From NCBI RefSeq assembly GCF_001665785.1, contig NZ_LZSO01000047.1:45204-109203 (forward strand): DNA of 64,000 nucleotides, in the 5' to 3' direction. A program made the position numbers and the translations under genes. The notes beneath the pieces are model-generated. The model searched no databases. It worked only from the letters and a program-made list of their open reading frames with translations, and was not told the DNA's origin. Shown here one piece after another: positions 32,111-41,146 of this stretch (position 1 is the first letter of the stretch; the number at the start of each line of letters is the position of its first letter). The DNA comes from Mycolicibacterium peregrinum. GTDB taxonomy: Bacteria > Actinomycetota > Actinomycetes > Mycobacteriales > Mycobacteriaceae.

Positions 32111-32782
32111 GTGGAATCACCGGTCGACCGTCTGCAACGCGCCACCCTCTACCTGTGCACCGACGCCCGCCGGGAGCGCGGTGACCTGGCCGAATTCGCC
32201 GATGCGGCGCTGGCCGGCGGGGTGGATCTGATCCAGCTGCGCGACAAGGGTTCGGCCGGCGAGAAACAGTTCGGCCCGCTGGAGGCCCGACACGAACTCG
32301 AGGCGCTGGAGATCCTGGCCGACGCGGCGCGCCGCCACAGCGCACTGCTGGCGGTCAACGACCGCGCCGATATCGCGCTGGCGGCCGGGGCCGACGTGCT
32401 GCACCTGGGCCAGGACGATCTGCCGCTGGACGTCGCGCGGGGCATCATCGGGCACCGTCCGGTGATCGGCCGCTCCACCCATGACGCCGCGCAAGCCGCG
32501 GCCGCCATTGATGAGCAGGTGGACTACTTCTGCGTCGGCCCGTGCTGGCCGACTCCCACCAAGCCGGGCCGGACCGCGCCGGGACTGGACCTGGTGCGCT
32601 CGACGGCGGCTCTCAATCCGGGCAAGCCATGGTTCGCGATCGGCGGGATCGATCAGCAGCGGCTGCCCGAGGTGCTGGCGGCCGGGGCCCGGCGCATCGT
32701 GGTGGTCCGCGCGATCACCGCCGCCGAGGATCCGCGCGCCGCTGCCGCCGAACTCAAGACCGCGATCAGCGCGGCGGGTTGA
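32111..32782 (+). CDS. thiE: thiamine-phosphate synthase ThiE
   Basis: A 223-residue TIM-barrel enzyme that joins HMP pyrophosphate and thiazole phosphate to thiamine phosphate. Conserved blocks are LYLCTDAR, VDLIQLRDKGSAGEKQF (RDK), LLAVNDRADIALAAGADVLHLGQDDLP, IGRSTHD, YFCVGPCWPTPTKPGR and FAIGGIDQQRLPEVLAAGARRIVVVRAI. GTG 32111 gives the normal length. Transcribed away from thiO, and it overlaps mutT3 tail to tail by 17 bases. Confidence 0.94.
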   Translation: MESPVDRLQRATLYLCTDARRERGDLAEFADAALAGGVDLIQLRDKGSAGEKQFGPLEARHELEALEILADAARRHSALLAVNDRADIALAAGADVLHLGQDDLPLDVARGIIGHRPVIGRSTHDAAQAAAAIDEQVDYFCVGPCWPTPTKPGRTAPGLDLVRSTAALNPGKPWFAIGGIDQQRLPEVLAAGARRIVVVRAITAAEDPRAAAAELKTAISAAG

Positions 32783-33272
32783 CCTCGAGCGGCAGCGAGG
32801 CTGTCACCGTCCGCAGCTGCTCCCAGCTGGCGGCGAACCCGGGATGCAGCGGCAGTGCCGCGACTTCGTCCTCGGCCACCCAACGCAATTCCGAGCTCTC
32901 CCGGTTCGGGATGGTCTCCAGCGGTTCGGGCACGTCGGCGATCACGGTGGTGTAGCTCCAGTGCGTGCCACCGATACCGGCCACCTCGGCCGTCACCACT
33001 GTGGTCCGCACGGTGAGCTGCTCGGCCGTCACGCCGGCTTCCTCGTTGGCTTCCCGCACCGCGGCCTGCTCGGCGGTCTCGTGACTGTCACGGGCACCTC
33101 CGGGCAAGGCCCAGGTTCCGCCCTGATGACTCCACGGTGCGCGGTGTTGCAGCAGCACAGCGGCAGATCCACCCGGCCACGGCGCGCGCAGGAGTAACCC
33201 GGCGGCACCGTGACGCCCCCAATACCGGGCGCCGTTGTCGGAGAACACCCAGCCGTCACCGTCGCCACGCAC
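32766..33272 (-). CDS. mutT3: Nudix hydrolase MutT3
   Basis: A 168-residue Nudix hydrolase with a full Nudix box starting at GGARDSHETAEQ and running through AAVREANEEAGV (residues 58-80). In M. tuberculosis MutT3 lies at the same place next to thiE and removes oxidised nucleotides such as 8-oxo-dGDP. GTG start at 33272; the N-terminus (GWVFSDNGARYWGRHGAAGLLL) is typical. Diverges from the glnX operon. Confidence 0.9.
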   Translation of the reverse strand: MRGDGDGWVFSDNGARYWGRHGAAGLLLRAPWPGGSAAVLLQHRAPWSHQGGTWALPGGARDSHETAEQAAVREANEEAGVTAEQLTVRTTVVTAEVAGIGGTHWSYTTVIADVPEPLETIPNRESSELRWVAEDEVAALPLHPGFAASWEQLRTVTASLPLEVNPPR

Positions 33273-33353
33273 GCGTACAGCTTAGGGAACGTCGTGTGTT
33301 TCGGTGGACCTCAATTTCTCCGCGAGCCTAAGTGGGCGCTCTTAGAATTTTTT

Positions 33354-33359
33354 TATAGT
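33354..33359 (+). promoter_or_regulatory. probable -10 element for glnX-glnH-pknG
   Basis: TATAGT within an unusually AT-rich stretch (33346-33360) lies about 45 bases before the glnX start and 80 bases from mutT3. It is the best -10 match in the 132-base divergent gap; no clear -35 hexamer is seen. Confidence 0.45.
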
Positions 33360-33404
33360 GTGGGAACAGCCGTAAGCACCGAAATAAATGAGGTCCGTGC
33401 GCAG

Positions 33405-34724
33405 GTGACTGTGGAGTTGGCACATCCCTCGACCGAACCGCTCGCGTCCCGGTCGCCGACCACGCCTGCCCATCCGCGGTGGTGGTTTCTGTGGACCACT
33501 CCGGGCCGCATCCTGACCATCGGGCTGGTGTTGTCGGCACTTGTGATCGCCAGTGCGTTCGCCACTTCCACCACGATTAACGACCGCCAGCAGGCGCTGA
33601 CCACCGTGCTCGATCACACCGAGCCCCTGGCGTTCGCGGCGGGCCAGCTCTACACCACACTGTCGGTCGCCGACGCCGCCGCGGCCACGGCCTTCATCGC
33701 CGGCGCCGAGCCCCGCGATGTCCGGCAGCGCTACGAGCAAGCCATCACCGATGCGTCCGTGGCGGTCACCCGTGCGTCGAGCGGGCTGACCGACGAATCG
33801 CTGGTGCAGTTGCTCGGCCGGATCAACGCCCGGCTGGCGGTCTACACCGGCCTGGTGGAGACCGCGCGGACCAACAACCGGGCCGGCAACCCGGTGGGTT
33901 CGTCGTACCTGTCGGAAGCCTCGGCGCTGATGCAGTCGCAGATCCTGCCCGACGCGCAACGCCTTTACGAGGAGACCTCGGCCCGGGTGGACGCCGAGAC
34001 CACCGCCTCCACCCGAATCCCGGCCGCGGTGATGTTGGTGGTGCTGGCGACGTTGATGTTCGGCGCGTTCGCCAACCGCTGGCTGGCGCGACGCACCCGG
34101 CGCCGGGTCAACATCGGTTTCGTGGCCGGCGGGATGGCCGTGCTGATCATGCTGATCTGGGTCACGACGGCGCTGGTGATCTCCACGTCGGACAGCCGCA
34201 GCGCCAAGGACACGGCCGCCGAATCCCTCAAGACAGTGACCAACCTGGCCATCACCGCCCAGCAGGCCCGGGCCGACGAGACACTGGCGCTGATCCGGCG
34301 TGGCGACGAAAACCTGCGTAAGCAGTCCTACTACCAACGCATCGAGGCAATGCAGCAGCAGCTCGCCCAATATCTGGCCCGTGACACCCGCATCGACAAG
34401 AGCGATCTGACGGGTGCCGAAGATCTGCTCACCAAATGGCGCACGGCCGATGACCGGATCAACGCATACATCGCGGTGGGCAACTACCAGGCGGCGACGC
34501 AGGTGGCGCTGGGCACCGGCGAGGACGATTCCACATCGGCCTTCGACAAGCTCGACGACGTGTTGTCCAAGGGCATCGAACAGAGCCGCAGCCAGTTGCG
34601 CAACGACATCGCCAATGCCCGCCGGGTGCTGTCCGGTGCGACGGTGGGCGCCGCGCTGCTCAGTGTGGCCGCGGCGCTGGCGGTGGCGTTGGGACTGTGG
34701 CCCCGACTGAGTGAGTACCGCTGA
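33405..34724 (+). CDS. glnX: membrane protein GlnX, amino-acid sensing
   Basis: A 439-residue membrane protein with four hydrophobic segments (near residues 29-48, 205-220, 245-262 and 415-433) enclosing two helical extracytoplasmic regions, like a chemoreceptor sensor. In mycobacteria GlnX with the periplasmic GlnH senses aspartate/glutamate and signals to PknG. Start GTG 33405 gives the usual length; GTG 33411 or 33360 are alternatives. The stop overlaps the glnH ATG by one base (TGATG). Confidence 0.88.
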   Translation: MTVELAHPSTEPLASRSPTTPAHPRWWFLWTTPGRILTIGLVLSALVIASAFATSTTINDRQQALTTVLDHTEPLAFAAGQLYTTLSVADAAAATAFIAGAEPRDVRQRYEQAITDASVAVTRASSGLTDESLVQLLGRINARLAVYTGLVETARTNNRAGNPVGSSYLSEASALMQSQILPDAQRLYEETSARVDAETTASTRIPAAVMLVVLATLMFGAFANRWLARRTRRRVNIGFVAGGMAVLIMLIWVTTALVISTSDSRSAKDTAAESLKTVTNLAITAQQARADETLALIRRGDENLRKQSYYQRIEAMQQQLAQYLARDTRIDKSDLTGAEDLLTKWRTADDRINAYIAVGNYQAATQVALGTGEDDSTSAFDKLDDVLSKGIEQSRSQLRNDIANARRVLSGATVGAALLSVAAALAVALGLWPRLSEYR

Positions 34725-34789
34725 TGAGCGCTTGCGCGAAGAAGAGACAGCCGCTGATGAGCGCTTGCGCGAAGAAGAGACAGCCGCTG
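34724..34789 (+). repeat. 33-bp perfect tandem duplication at glnX/glnH junction
   Basis: Two identical 33-base units (34724-34756 and 34757-34789), each beginning ATGAGCGCTTGCGCGAAG and ending in CCGCTG, precede the natural glnH start ATG 34790. The unit length is a multiple of three, so each encodes MSACAKKRQPL in the glnH frame. Position at a stop/start junction recalls mycobacterial interspersed repeats (MIRU), an inference. Confidence 0.9.
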
Positions 34790-35758
34790 ATGAGGAAGAT
34801 GAAGAAGGCGTTGGCCGTCCTGACCGCGACCCTGGCGGTGGCCGGGTGCAGTCAGAGCGCACCGGCGTTGACGTTGCCGACGATGACGCTGGCGCCGCCC
34901 AGCCCGGCCGGCATGCAGGAGCTTGCGCCCCAGCCGGTTCGGGTGCCGACGCAGGACACCGACGAGTGCAACCGCACGGCCAGCCTGCGGCCGTTCAGCA
35001 ATCAGGCCGACGCCGACGCGGCGGTGGCGAAGATCCGCGACCGCGGGCGGTTGGTCGTCGGGCTCGACATCGGCAGCAATCTGTTCTCGTTCCGCGATCC
35101 GATCACCGGTCAGATCAACGGGTTCGACGTCGACATCGCCGGGGAGGTCGCGCGCGACATCTTCGGCACGCCGTCACAGGTCGAGTACCGCATCCTGTCC
35201 TCGGCCGACCGCATCACCGCACTGCAGAACAATCAGGTCGACATCGTGGTCAAGACCATGACGATCACCTGCGAGCGCCGCAAGGAGATCAACTTTTCCA
35301 CGGTCTATTTCATGGCCCACCAACGCATCCTGGCCGCGCGGGACTCCAACATCTCGCAGGCGTCCGACCTCTCGGGCAAGCGGGTGTGCGTGGTGGACGG
35401 GACCACGTCGCTCAAGCGGATCCAGCAGATCAGCCCGTCACCGATCATCGTCTCGGTGGTGACCTGGGCCGATTGCCTGGTGGCGCTGCAGCAGCGTCAG
35501 GCCGATGCGGTCAGTACCGACGATTCGATCCTGGCCGGGCTGGTGGCCCAGGATCCGTATCTGCACATCGTCGGCCCCAGCCTCAACGAGGAGCCCTACG
35601 GCATCGGGCTGAACCTGGACAACACGCCGCTGGTCCGGGTCGTCAACGCGACGCTGGAACGCATCCGCCGCGACGGCACCTGGAACACGTTGTACCGCAA
35701 GTGGTTGACGGTCCTGGGGCCGGCGCCGTCGCCCCCGGCCGCGAGGTACGTCGACTGA
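34724..35758 (+). CDS. glnH: glutamine/aspartate-binding lipoprotein GlnH
   Basis: Periplasmic solute-binding lipoprotein of the SBP-3 family, 344 residues from ATG 34724 or 322 from ATG 34790. The signal peptide MRKMKKALAVLTATLAVAGC with lipobox VAGC begins at 34790; the first 22 residues come from a duplicated 33-base unit. The binding domain shows RLVVGLDIGSNLFSFRDP, NGFDVDIAGEVARDIFG, ITALQNNQVDIVVKTMTITCERR and the final RRDGTWNTLYRKWL. It binds aspartate or glutamate and passes the signal through GlnX to PknG. The stop overlaps the pknG start. Confidence 0.92.
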   Translation: MSACAKKRQPLMSACAKKRQPLMRKMKKALAVLTATLAVAGCSQSAPALTLPTMTLAPPSPAGMQELAPQPVRVPTQDTDECNRTASLRPFSNQADADAAVAKIRDRGRLVVGLDIGSNLFSFRDPITGQINGFDVDIAGEVARDIFGTPSQVEYRILSSADRITALQNNQVDIVVKTMTITCERRKEINFSTVYFMAHQRILAARDSNISQASDLSGKRVCVVDGTTSLKRIQQISPSPIIVSVVTWADCLVALQQRQADAVSTDDSILAGLVAQDPYLHIVGPSLNEEPYGIGLNLDNTPLVRVVNATLERIRRDGTWNTLYRKWLTVLGPAPSPPAARYVD

Positions 35759-38034
35759 TGAAAAAGCCCGACGACAGCGGACTCCCGGACACCCCCGACA
35801 CCGAGGGCGGCCCCGGGACGCAGCCGGCGAGCCTCGACGACCTCGAGTTGGATTCGCAGTCGACCCTGCGGCCCATGGCGACCCAGGCGGTGTTCCGTCC
35901 CGAGTTCGACGATTCCGACGATCCGACGTTCGGCGGCGGCGACACCGAACCGCAGAACCTTGCCACGATCGCCACCCGGATGCTCTCGCCGATCCGAAGA
36001 CTGGGTGGCGGACTGGTCGAGATCGCGCGGGTACCCGAGCGGGATCCGTTGACGGCGTTGATGACCAATCCGGTCGTGGCCGAACAGAAGCGGTTCTGCT
36101 GGAACTGCGGCAAGCCGGTCGGCAGGTCCTCGTCCGACGGACATGCCCTGTCGGAGGGCTGGTGCCCCCACTGCGGCAGCGCCTACTCGTTCCTGCCGCA
36201 GCTGTCGCCGGGTGAGATCGTCGCCGACCAGTACGAGATCAAGGGCTGTATCGCCCACGGTGGGCTGGGCTGGGTGTATCTGGCGTTCGACCACAACGTG
36301 AACGAACGTCCCGTCGTCCTCAAGGGTCTGGTGCATTCCGGTGACGCCGAGGCCCAGGTGATCGCCATGGCCGAGCGTCAGTTCCTGGCCGAGGTGACCC
36401 ACCCGGGAATCGTGAAGATCTACAACTTCGTCGAACACGATGACAAGCACGGCAACCCGGTCGGCTACATCGTGATGGAGTACGTCGGCGGAACTTCGCT
36501 CAAACAAGCCAGGGGAACCCGGCTTCCGGTGGCCGAGGCCATCGGCTACATGCTCGAGATCCTGCCCGCACTCGGCTATCTGCATTCGATCGGGCTGGCC
36601 TACAACGACCTGAAGCCCGAGAACATCATGATCACCGAAGAGCAGCTCAAGCTGATCGACCTCGGTGCGGTGTCGAAGCTCAACTCCTACGGATATCTTT
36701 ACGGCACACCGGGTTTCCAAGCGCCCGAGATCGTGCGCACCGGCCCGACGGTGGCCACCGACATCTACACCGTGGGGCGCACGCTGGCCGCGCTGACCTT
36801 GAACCTGCGGACCCGGCGGGGTCGCTACGTCGACGGCCTGCCGTCCGAGGACCCGGTGCTCGACACCTACGATTCCTTCGGCCGGTTCCTGCGCCGCGCC
36901 ATCGACCCGGATCCGCGACGCCGATTCCGCAGCGCCGAGGAGATGTCGTCCCAGCTGCTCGGGGTGTTGCGCGAGGTCGTGGCAGCCGACACCGGCAGCC
37001 CCCGGCCTGGTCTGTCGACCGTGTTCAGCCCGTCGCGATCCACATTCGGAGTGGATCTGCTGGTTGCGCACACCGACGTCTACGTCGACGGGCAGGTGCA
37101 TTCGGAGAAACTGACCGCGCAGGAGATCGTGCGGGCGCTGCCGGTACCGCTGGTGGACCGCACCGATGTCGGCGCCCCGATGCTGGTGGCCAGTGTGCTC
37201 AGCCAGCCTGTGCACACCCTCGACCAGTTGCGGGCCGCTCGGCACGGCGCGATCGATGCCGAAGGCGTGGACCTCTCGGAATCGGTGGAGCTTCCGTTGA
37301 TGGAGGCGCGTGCCCTGCTCGATCTGGGCGACGTCGCCAAGGCCACCCGCAAGCTCGACGACCTGGCGACCTGGGCCGGGTGGCGCTGGCAGCTGGTCTG
37401 GTTCCGCGCGGTGGCCGAGATGCTCTCGGCCGATTACGACTCGGCGACAAAGCATTTCACCGAGGTGCTGGACACCCTGCCCGGGGAGCTGGCCCCCAAG
37501 CTGGCGTTGGCCGCGACGGCCGAGCTGGCCGGCACCGCCGACGAGCTGAAGTTCTACAACACCGTGTGGTGCACCGACAACGGCGTGATCTCGGCCGGCT
37601 TCGGGTTGGCCCGCGCCCAGTCGGTGGCCGGGTCGCGGGACGAGGCGGTCCAGACCCTGGACCAGGTTCCGCCCACCTCACGGCATTTCACCACCGCCCG
37701 GCTGACCAGCGCGGTCACCCTGCTGTCCGGTCGGTCCACCGGTGAGATCACCGAGCAGAACATCCGCGATGCGGCGCGACGGGTGGAGGCCCTGCCCGAT
37801 TCCGAGCCGCGCGTGCTGCAGATCCGGGCACTGGTACTGGGCACCGCGATGGACTGGCTGGCCGACAACACGGCGAGCAGCAATCACATCCTCGGATTCC
37901 CGTTCACCGAGCACGGTCTCAAGCTCGGTGTGGAGGCCTCACTGCGGGCGCTGGCCCGGGTCGCCCCCACCCAGTCGCACCGCTATGCCCTGATCGACCT
38001 GGCCAACAGCGTGCGGCCCATGAGTACCTTCTGA
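35758..38034 (+). CDS. pknG: serine/threonine protein kinase PknG
   Basis: A 758-residue soluble kinase (about 750 in M. tuberculosis). Order: disordered N-terminus with candidate phospho-Thr near SLDDLELDS...ATQAVF; rubredoxin-like metal site C114-x2-C117 and C136-x2-C139 (CWNCGK, CPHCGS); kinase domain ~160-410 with AHGGLGWVYLAF, VVLKG (Lys189), YNDLKPENIMI and IDLGA; C-terminal TPR repeats. It phosphorylates GarA and related FHA proteins to control glutamate and TCA metabolism. ATG 35758 overlaps the glnH TGA. A much longer frame reaching upstream through glnH is not real. Confidence 0.96.
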   Translation: MKKPDDSGLPDTPDTEGGPGTQPASLDDLELDSQSTLRPMATQAVFRPEFDDSDDPTFGGGDTEPQNLATIATRMLSPIRRLGGGLVEIARVPERDPLTALMTNPVVAEQKRFCWNCGKPVGRSSSDGHALSEGWCPHCGSAYSFLPQLSPGEIVADQYEIKGCIAHGGLGWVYLAFDHNVNERPVVLKGLVHSGDAEAQVIAMAERQFLAEVTHPGIVKIYNFVEHDDKHGNPVGYIVMEYVGGTSLKQARGTRLPVAEAIGYMLEILPALGYLHSIGLAYNDLKPENIMITEEQLKLIDLGAVSKLNSYGYLYGTPGFQAPEIVRTGPTVATDIYTVGRTLAALTLNLRTRRGRYVDGLPSEDPVLDTYDSFGRFLRRAIDPDPRRRFRSAEEMSSQLLGVLREVVAADTGSPRPGLSTVFSPSRSTFGVDLLVAHTDVYVDGQVHSEKLTAQEIVRALPVPLVDRTDVGAPMLVASVLSQPVHTLDQLRAARHGAIDAEGVDLSESVELPLMEARALLDLGDVAKATRKLDDLATWAGWRWQLVWFRAVAEMLSADYDSATKHFTEVLDTLPGELAPKLALAATAELAGTADELKFYNTVWCTDNGVISAGFGLARAQSVAGSRDEAVQTLDQVPPTSRHFTTARLTSAVTLLSGRSTGEITEQNIRDAARRVEALPDSEPRVLQIRALVLGTAMDWLADNTASSNHILGFPFTEHGLKLGVEASLRALARVAPTQSHRYALIDLANSVRPMSTF

Positions 38035-38039
38035 GTTCG

Positions 38040-38927
38040 TCATCGGTGATAGCGGTCGCGCAGTTGCGGGTCCGATTCCCACCAGAGTGCGGAGGTGCCG
38101 GCGCTCCCCTCCGCCGCTCCGGCGTCGATCTCGGCATCAAGCTCGGCGTCGATCTCGGCGGCCCGGGTGCGCTCGTGAGTCCCGAGTGCCCGCATCAGCA
38201 CCATGATGAAGGGGACACCCAGCACGTCACCCAGGATCCACAACACCCCCGCGCCCAGCGTCTGGTCATCTCGCAGACTTGGACCCCAATCCCGTTGTAG
38301 CGCAGAGTAATAGTCGTAGGCGATCAGCGGGCCGAGCCACAGCACCAGGCCGAGGACACCGTCACCCAGCCCCTCGGCCACACTGATCCCGATCGACAGC
38401 AGCGGTGAGTACCGTCGTGGCACCGGATCGGACTGCAGTCGGGTGTAGAAATAGCCGAAACCGATGGCGGACAGCATAATCCGGGTCGCATTCGCGATCA
38501 CCGGGTTCACCATCGAGGCGACGTACCACGGAGTCAGATAGAGCAGCCACGGCGTCGCCAGCATCAGCACCGAGGTCACCGGCGGCGACAGCACCACGCG
38601 GGCCGTTGCCGATCCGAGTGCCGCGTCGAGGCGAGCGCGGATGTTCGGGCTCGACGCCTCGCGCAGCACGGTCACCGGCCGGCCCATGGCCAACAGGAAC
38701 GGCACGACGTACAGCAACAGCAGCACCTGCAGGGCGCGCACCCAGAACAGCACCGGGGCATACCCCGCGATGACACTGTTCGTGGCCAGCAACCACCACA
38801 CCAGGCCGGCGCCGAAGCACCAGGCCTGTGACGGGACGACGGTACCCGCGCCTCGAGCGCGCCGGCGGCACACGTAGTAGCCCGTCCCGGTGATGAGGAT
38901 CAGCAGCAGCGCCACCCAGTCAGGCAC
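38040..38927 (-). CDS. CtaG-type cytochrome c oxidase assembly protein
   Basis: Membrane protein of 295 residues with about seven hydrophobic segments, resembling the caa3_CtaG family (copper-dependent oxidase assembly): AWCFGAGLVWWLLATNS, LLYVVPFLLAMGRPVTVLREA, and LYLTPWYVASMVNPVIAN. Histidines usual for copper delivery are few, so function is tentative. The C-terminus is acidic and repetitive (EIDAELDAEIDAG), from short repeats at 38120-38160. It converges on pknG with five bases between. Confidence 0.8.
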   Translation of the reverse strand: MPDWVALLLILITGTGYYVCRRRARGAGTVVPSQAWCFGAGLVWWLLATNSVIAGYAPVLFWVRALQVLLLLYVVPFLLAMGRPVTVLREASSPNIRARLDAALGSATARVVLSPPVTSVLMLATPWLLYLTPWYVASMVNPVIANATRIMLSAIGFGYFYTRLQSDPVPRRYSPLLSIGISVAEGLGDGVLGLVLWLGPLIAYDYYSALQRDWGPSLRDDQTLGAGVLWILGDVLGVPFIMVLMRALGTHERTRAAEIDAELDAEIDAGAAEGSAGTSALWWESDPQLRDRYHR

Positions 38928-39012
38928 GTCCGGAACGTACGCCGCGAACCTGGCAGCATTCCGCCAGCTGATTGTGCTGGCGTTGTGAGGACTACGGCCA
39001 CAGGCTGCGGGT

Positions 39013-40008
39013 GTGGGCGTTTTGTCGTTGTCCGGATTCCAGCACCGCTGGTTCTTCCTGTGCGCGCTGGTCGCGGTCGGACTGCTCGCCCTTTACGTTC
39101 ACCGGTACCGGGCGAAGGGCATCCCGGTGCTCAGGTTCGCCAACATGGATGTCCTGGTCGCGGTGGCCCCTTCGCGGGCGCGCCGGTTGCGACATGTACC
39201 GGCGGCCCTGGTGCTGATCTCCATCCTGCTGCTGACAATCGCTTTGGCCGACCCGACGCGCGATCACCTGATACCGCGCAATCGTGCCGTGGTCATGCTC
39301 GTCATCGACGTCTCGGAGTCGATGTCCGCCACCGACGTCGCCCCCAACCGGCTGGCGGCGGCCCAGGAGGCGGGCAAGAAATTCGTCGACGGTCTCAACC
39401 CGAGCGTCAACCTCGGGTTGGTGGCATTCGCCGGCACCGCAACGTTGTTGGTACCGCCCACGACCAAGCGGGCACCCATGAAAGCCGCGATCGACAAACT
39501 CGAACCGGCCGAACGTACCGCGACCGGCGAGGGCATCTACACCGCGCTGCAGGCGATCGCCACGGTGAGCGGAGTGATCGGAGGCGGCGACGGGACACCG
39601 CCCGCGCGCATCGTGCTGGAATCCGACGGCAAGGAGACCGTGCCGCTGGATCCCGATCAGCCACGCGGGGCCTTCGCCGCCGCCCGGGCCGCCAAAGCGC
39701 AAGGGGTTCCGATCTCGACAATCTCCTTCGGAACCCCCGAGGGCTACGTCAACCTCAACGACCAGCAGGTCGCCGTTCCCGTCGACGATCAGACCTTGCA
39801 GCAGATCAGCAAGCTGTCCGGCGACGACCGGGTGTTCCACGCCGACACCATCGGCTCACTGGAGGAGGTGTACCGCACGTTGCAGCAGCAGATCGGATTC
39901 CAACTCGTGCCGGCCGACGCCAGCGCGGGATGGATCATCCTCGCCACGCTGACGCTTGCCGCGGCGGCGCTGGCCGGGCTGGTGCTCAATCGGCGATTGC
40001 CGGGCTGA
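39013..40008 (+). CDS. VWA-domain membrane protein
   Basis: A 331-residue protein with an N-terminal membrane pair (residues 10-30 and 60-78), a von Willebrand A domain carrying the MIDAS motif VIDVSESMSATD near residue 97, and a C-terminal membrane segment ending AGLVLNRRLPG. The type is BatA-like, as in the MoxR-associated protein of mycobacteria, but no MoxR ATPase gene is adjacent. GTG 39013. It converges with ackA, seven bases apart. Confidence 0.87.
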   Translation: MGVLSLSGFQHRWFFLCALVAVGLLALYVHRYRAKGIPVLRFANMDVLVAVAPSRARRLRHVPAALVLISILLLTIALADPTRDHLIPRNRAVVMLVIDVSESMSATDVAPNRLAAAQEAGKKFVDGLNPSVNLGLVAFAGTATLLVPPTTKRAPMKAAIDKLEPAERTATGEGIYTALQAIATVSGVIGGGDGTPPARIVLESDGKETVPLDPDQPRGAFAAARAAKAQGVPISTISFGTPEGYVNLNDQQVAVPVDDQTLQQISKLSGDDRVFHADTIGSLEEVYRTLQQQIGFQLVPADASAGWIILATLTLAAAALAGLVLNRRLPG

Positions 40009-40015
40009 GGCGGGG

Positions 40016-41146
40016 TCAGGCCAACGCGGCACAGGCCTTCGCGATCGCCAATTCCTCGTCGGTCGGCACCACCAACACCGTCACGGGTGACTCGGGTGTC
40101 GAGATCCGCCGCGCGTCACGCGATGGTGACGCGTTGAGTTCCTCGTCGATCTGGATCCCCAGCGCGGACAGCCCCGCCAGGGCGTCGCGGCGCACCGTGG
40201 CGTCGTTCTCCCCGACGCCCGCGGTGAAGCTGATGACGTCGGTGCGGCCCAGCACCGCCAGATAGGCGCCGACGTATTTGCGGAGCCGGTGGATGTAGAC
40301 GTCGTACGCCAATTGCGCGTTCTCGTCACCGGATTCGATGCGTTTGCGCAACGTGCGGAAGTCGTTCTCGCCACCGAGCCCGAGCACACCCGACTGGCGG
40401 TTGAGCATCGTGTCGATGTCCTCGACGTCCATACCCGCCGCCCGGCGCAGGAACAAGATGATGCCGGGGTCGATGTCGCCGCTGCGAGTGCCCATCACCA
40501 GGCCCTCCATCGGCGTCATCCCCATCGAGGTGTCCACAGGCCTGCCACCGGCGATCGCCGACGCCGACGCACCGTTGCCCAGGTGCAGCACAATCTGATT
40601 CAGCGAGTCGTAGGGCCGGTCCAGGAAGGCGGCGGCCTGCCGGCTCACGTACTCGTGCGAGGTGCCGTGGAAGCCGTAGCGGCGGATGTCCCAGCGCTCG
40701 GCCACTTCGCGATCGATGGCGTAGGTGGCCGCCGCTGCGGGCAGGTTGTGGAAGAACGCGGTGTCGAACACCGCCACGTGCGGCAGATCGGGCAGCAGCT
40801 TGCGGGCCACCTCGATGCCCAGGATCGCCGGCGGATTGTGCAGCGGGGCCAGCGGAGACAGCTCTACGAGCTTGCTGATCAGCTCACTGTCGATCAGCGT
40901 CGGGCAGTAGAAGGCCCTGCCGCCGTGCACCACCCGGTGGCCGACCGCCACCAGCCCGAGGGTGTCCAGGTGCAGGCCCTGGCCCGCCAGCTCGTCGAAC
41001 GCTGCCCGCAGTGCGGCATCGTGATCGGGAACCTGCGCCGAGCCGATCTGCTCGATGATGCCGTCGGCCAGGAACTCTCCCGAAGCCGGTTTCACGACGG
41101 CGTATTTCAGCGATGAGGATCCCGAGTTGATCACCAGAACCGTCAT
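40016..41146 (-). CDS. ackA: acetate kinase AckA
   Basis: A 376-residue ASKHA-fold kinase interconverting acetate + ATP and acetyl phosphate. Conserved: VLVINSGSSSLKYAV at residues 3-17, GHRVVHGG, FDTAFFHNLP, RYGFHGTSHEYVS, LHLGNGASASAI and TSMGMTPMEGLVMGTRSGDIDPG; FTAGVGENDATVRRD near the C-terminus. The start overlaps the pta stop by four bases, the usual pta-ackA order. Confidence 0.97.
   Translation of the reverse strand: MTVLVINSGSSSLKYAVVKPASGEFLADGIIEQIGSAQVPDHDAALRAAFDELAGQGLHLDTLGLVAVGHRVVHGGRAFYCPTLIDSELISKLVELSPLAPLHNPPAILGIEVARKLLPDLPHVAVFDTAFFHNLPAAAATYAIDREVAERWDIRRYGFHGTSHEYVSRQAAAFLDRPYDSLNQIVLHLGNGASASAIAGGRPVDTSMGMTPMEGLVMGTRSGDIDPGIILFLRRAAGMDVEDIDTMLNRQSGVLGLGGENDFRTLRKRIESGDENAQLAYDVYIHRLRKYVGAYLAVLGRTDVISFTAGVGENDATVRRDALAGLSALGIQIDEELNASPSRDARRISTPESPVTVLVVPTDEELAIAKACAALA

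Noticed and set aside
34711..35757. N-terminal extension of pknG by about 350 residues
   Set aside because: This part is another frame of glnH and the repeat; PknG homologues start at 35758, at the glnH stop.
35596..37455. 619-codon open frame on the minus strand
   Set aside because: Antisense to pknG, which has all kinase and rubredoxin motifs; no domain visible in the antisense product.
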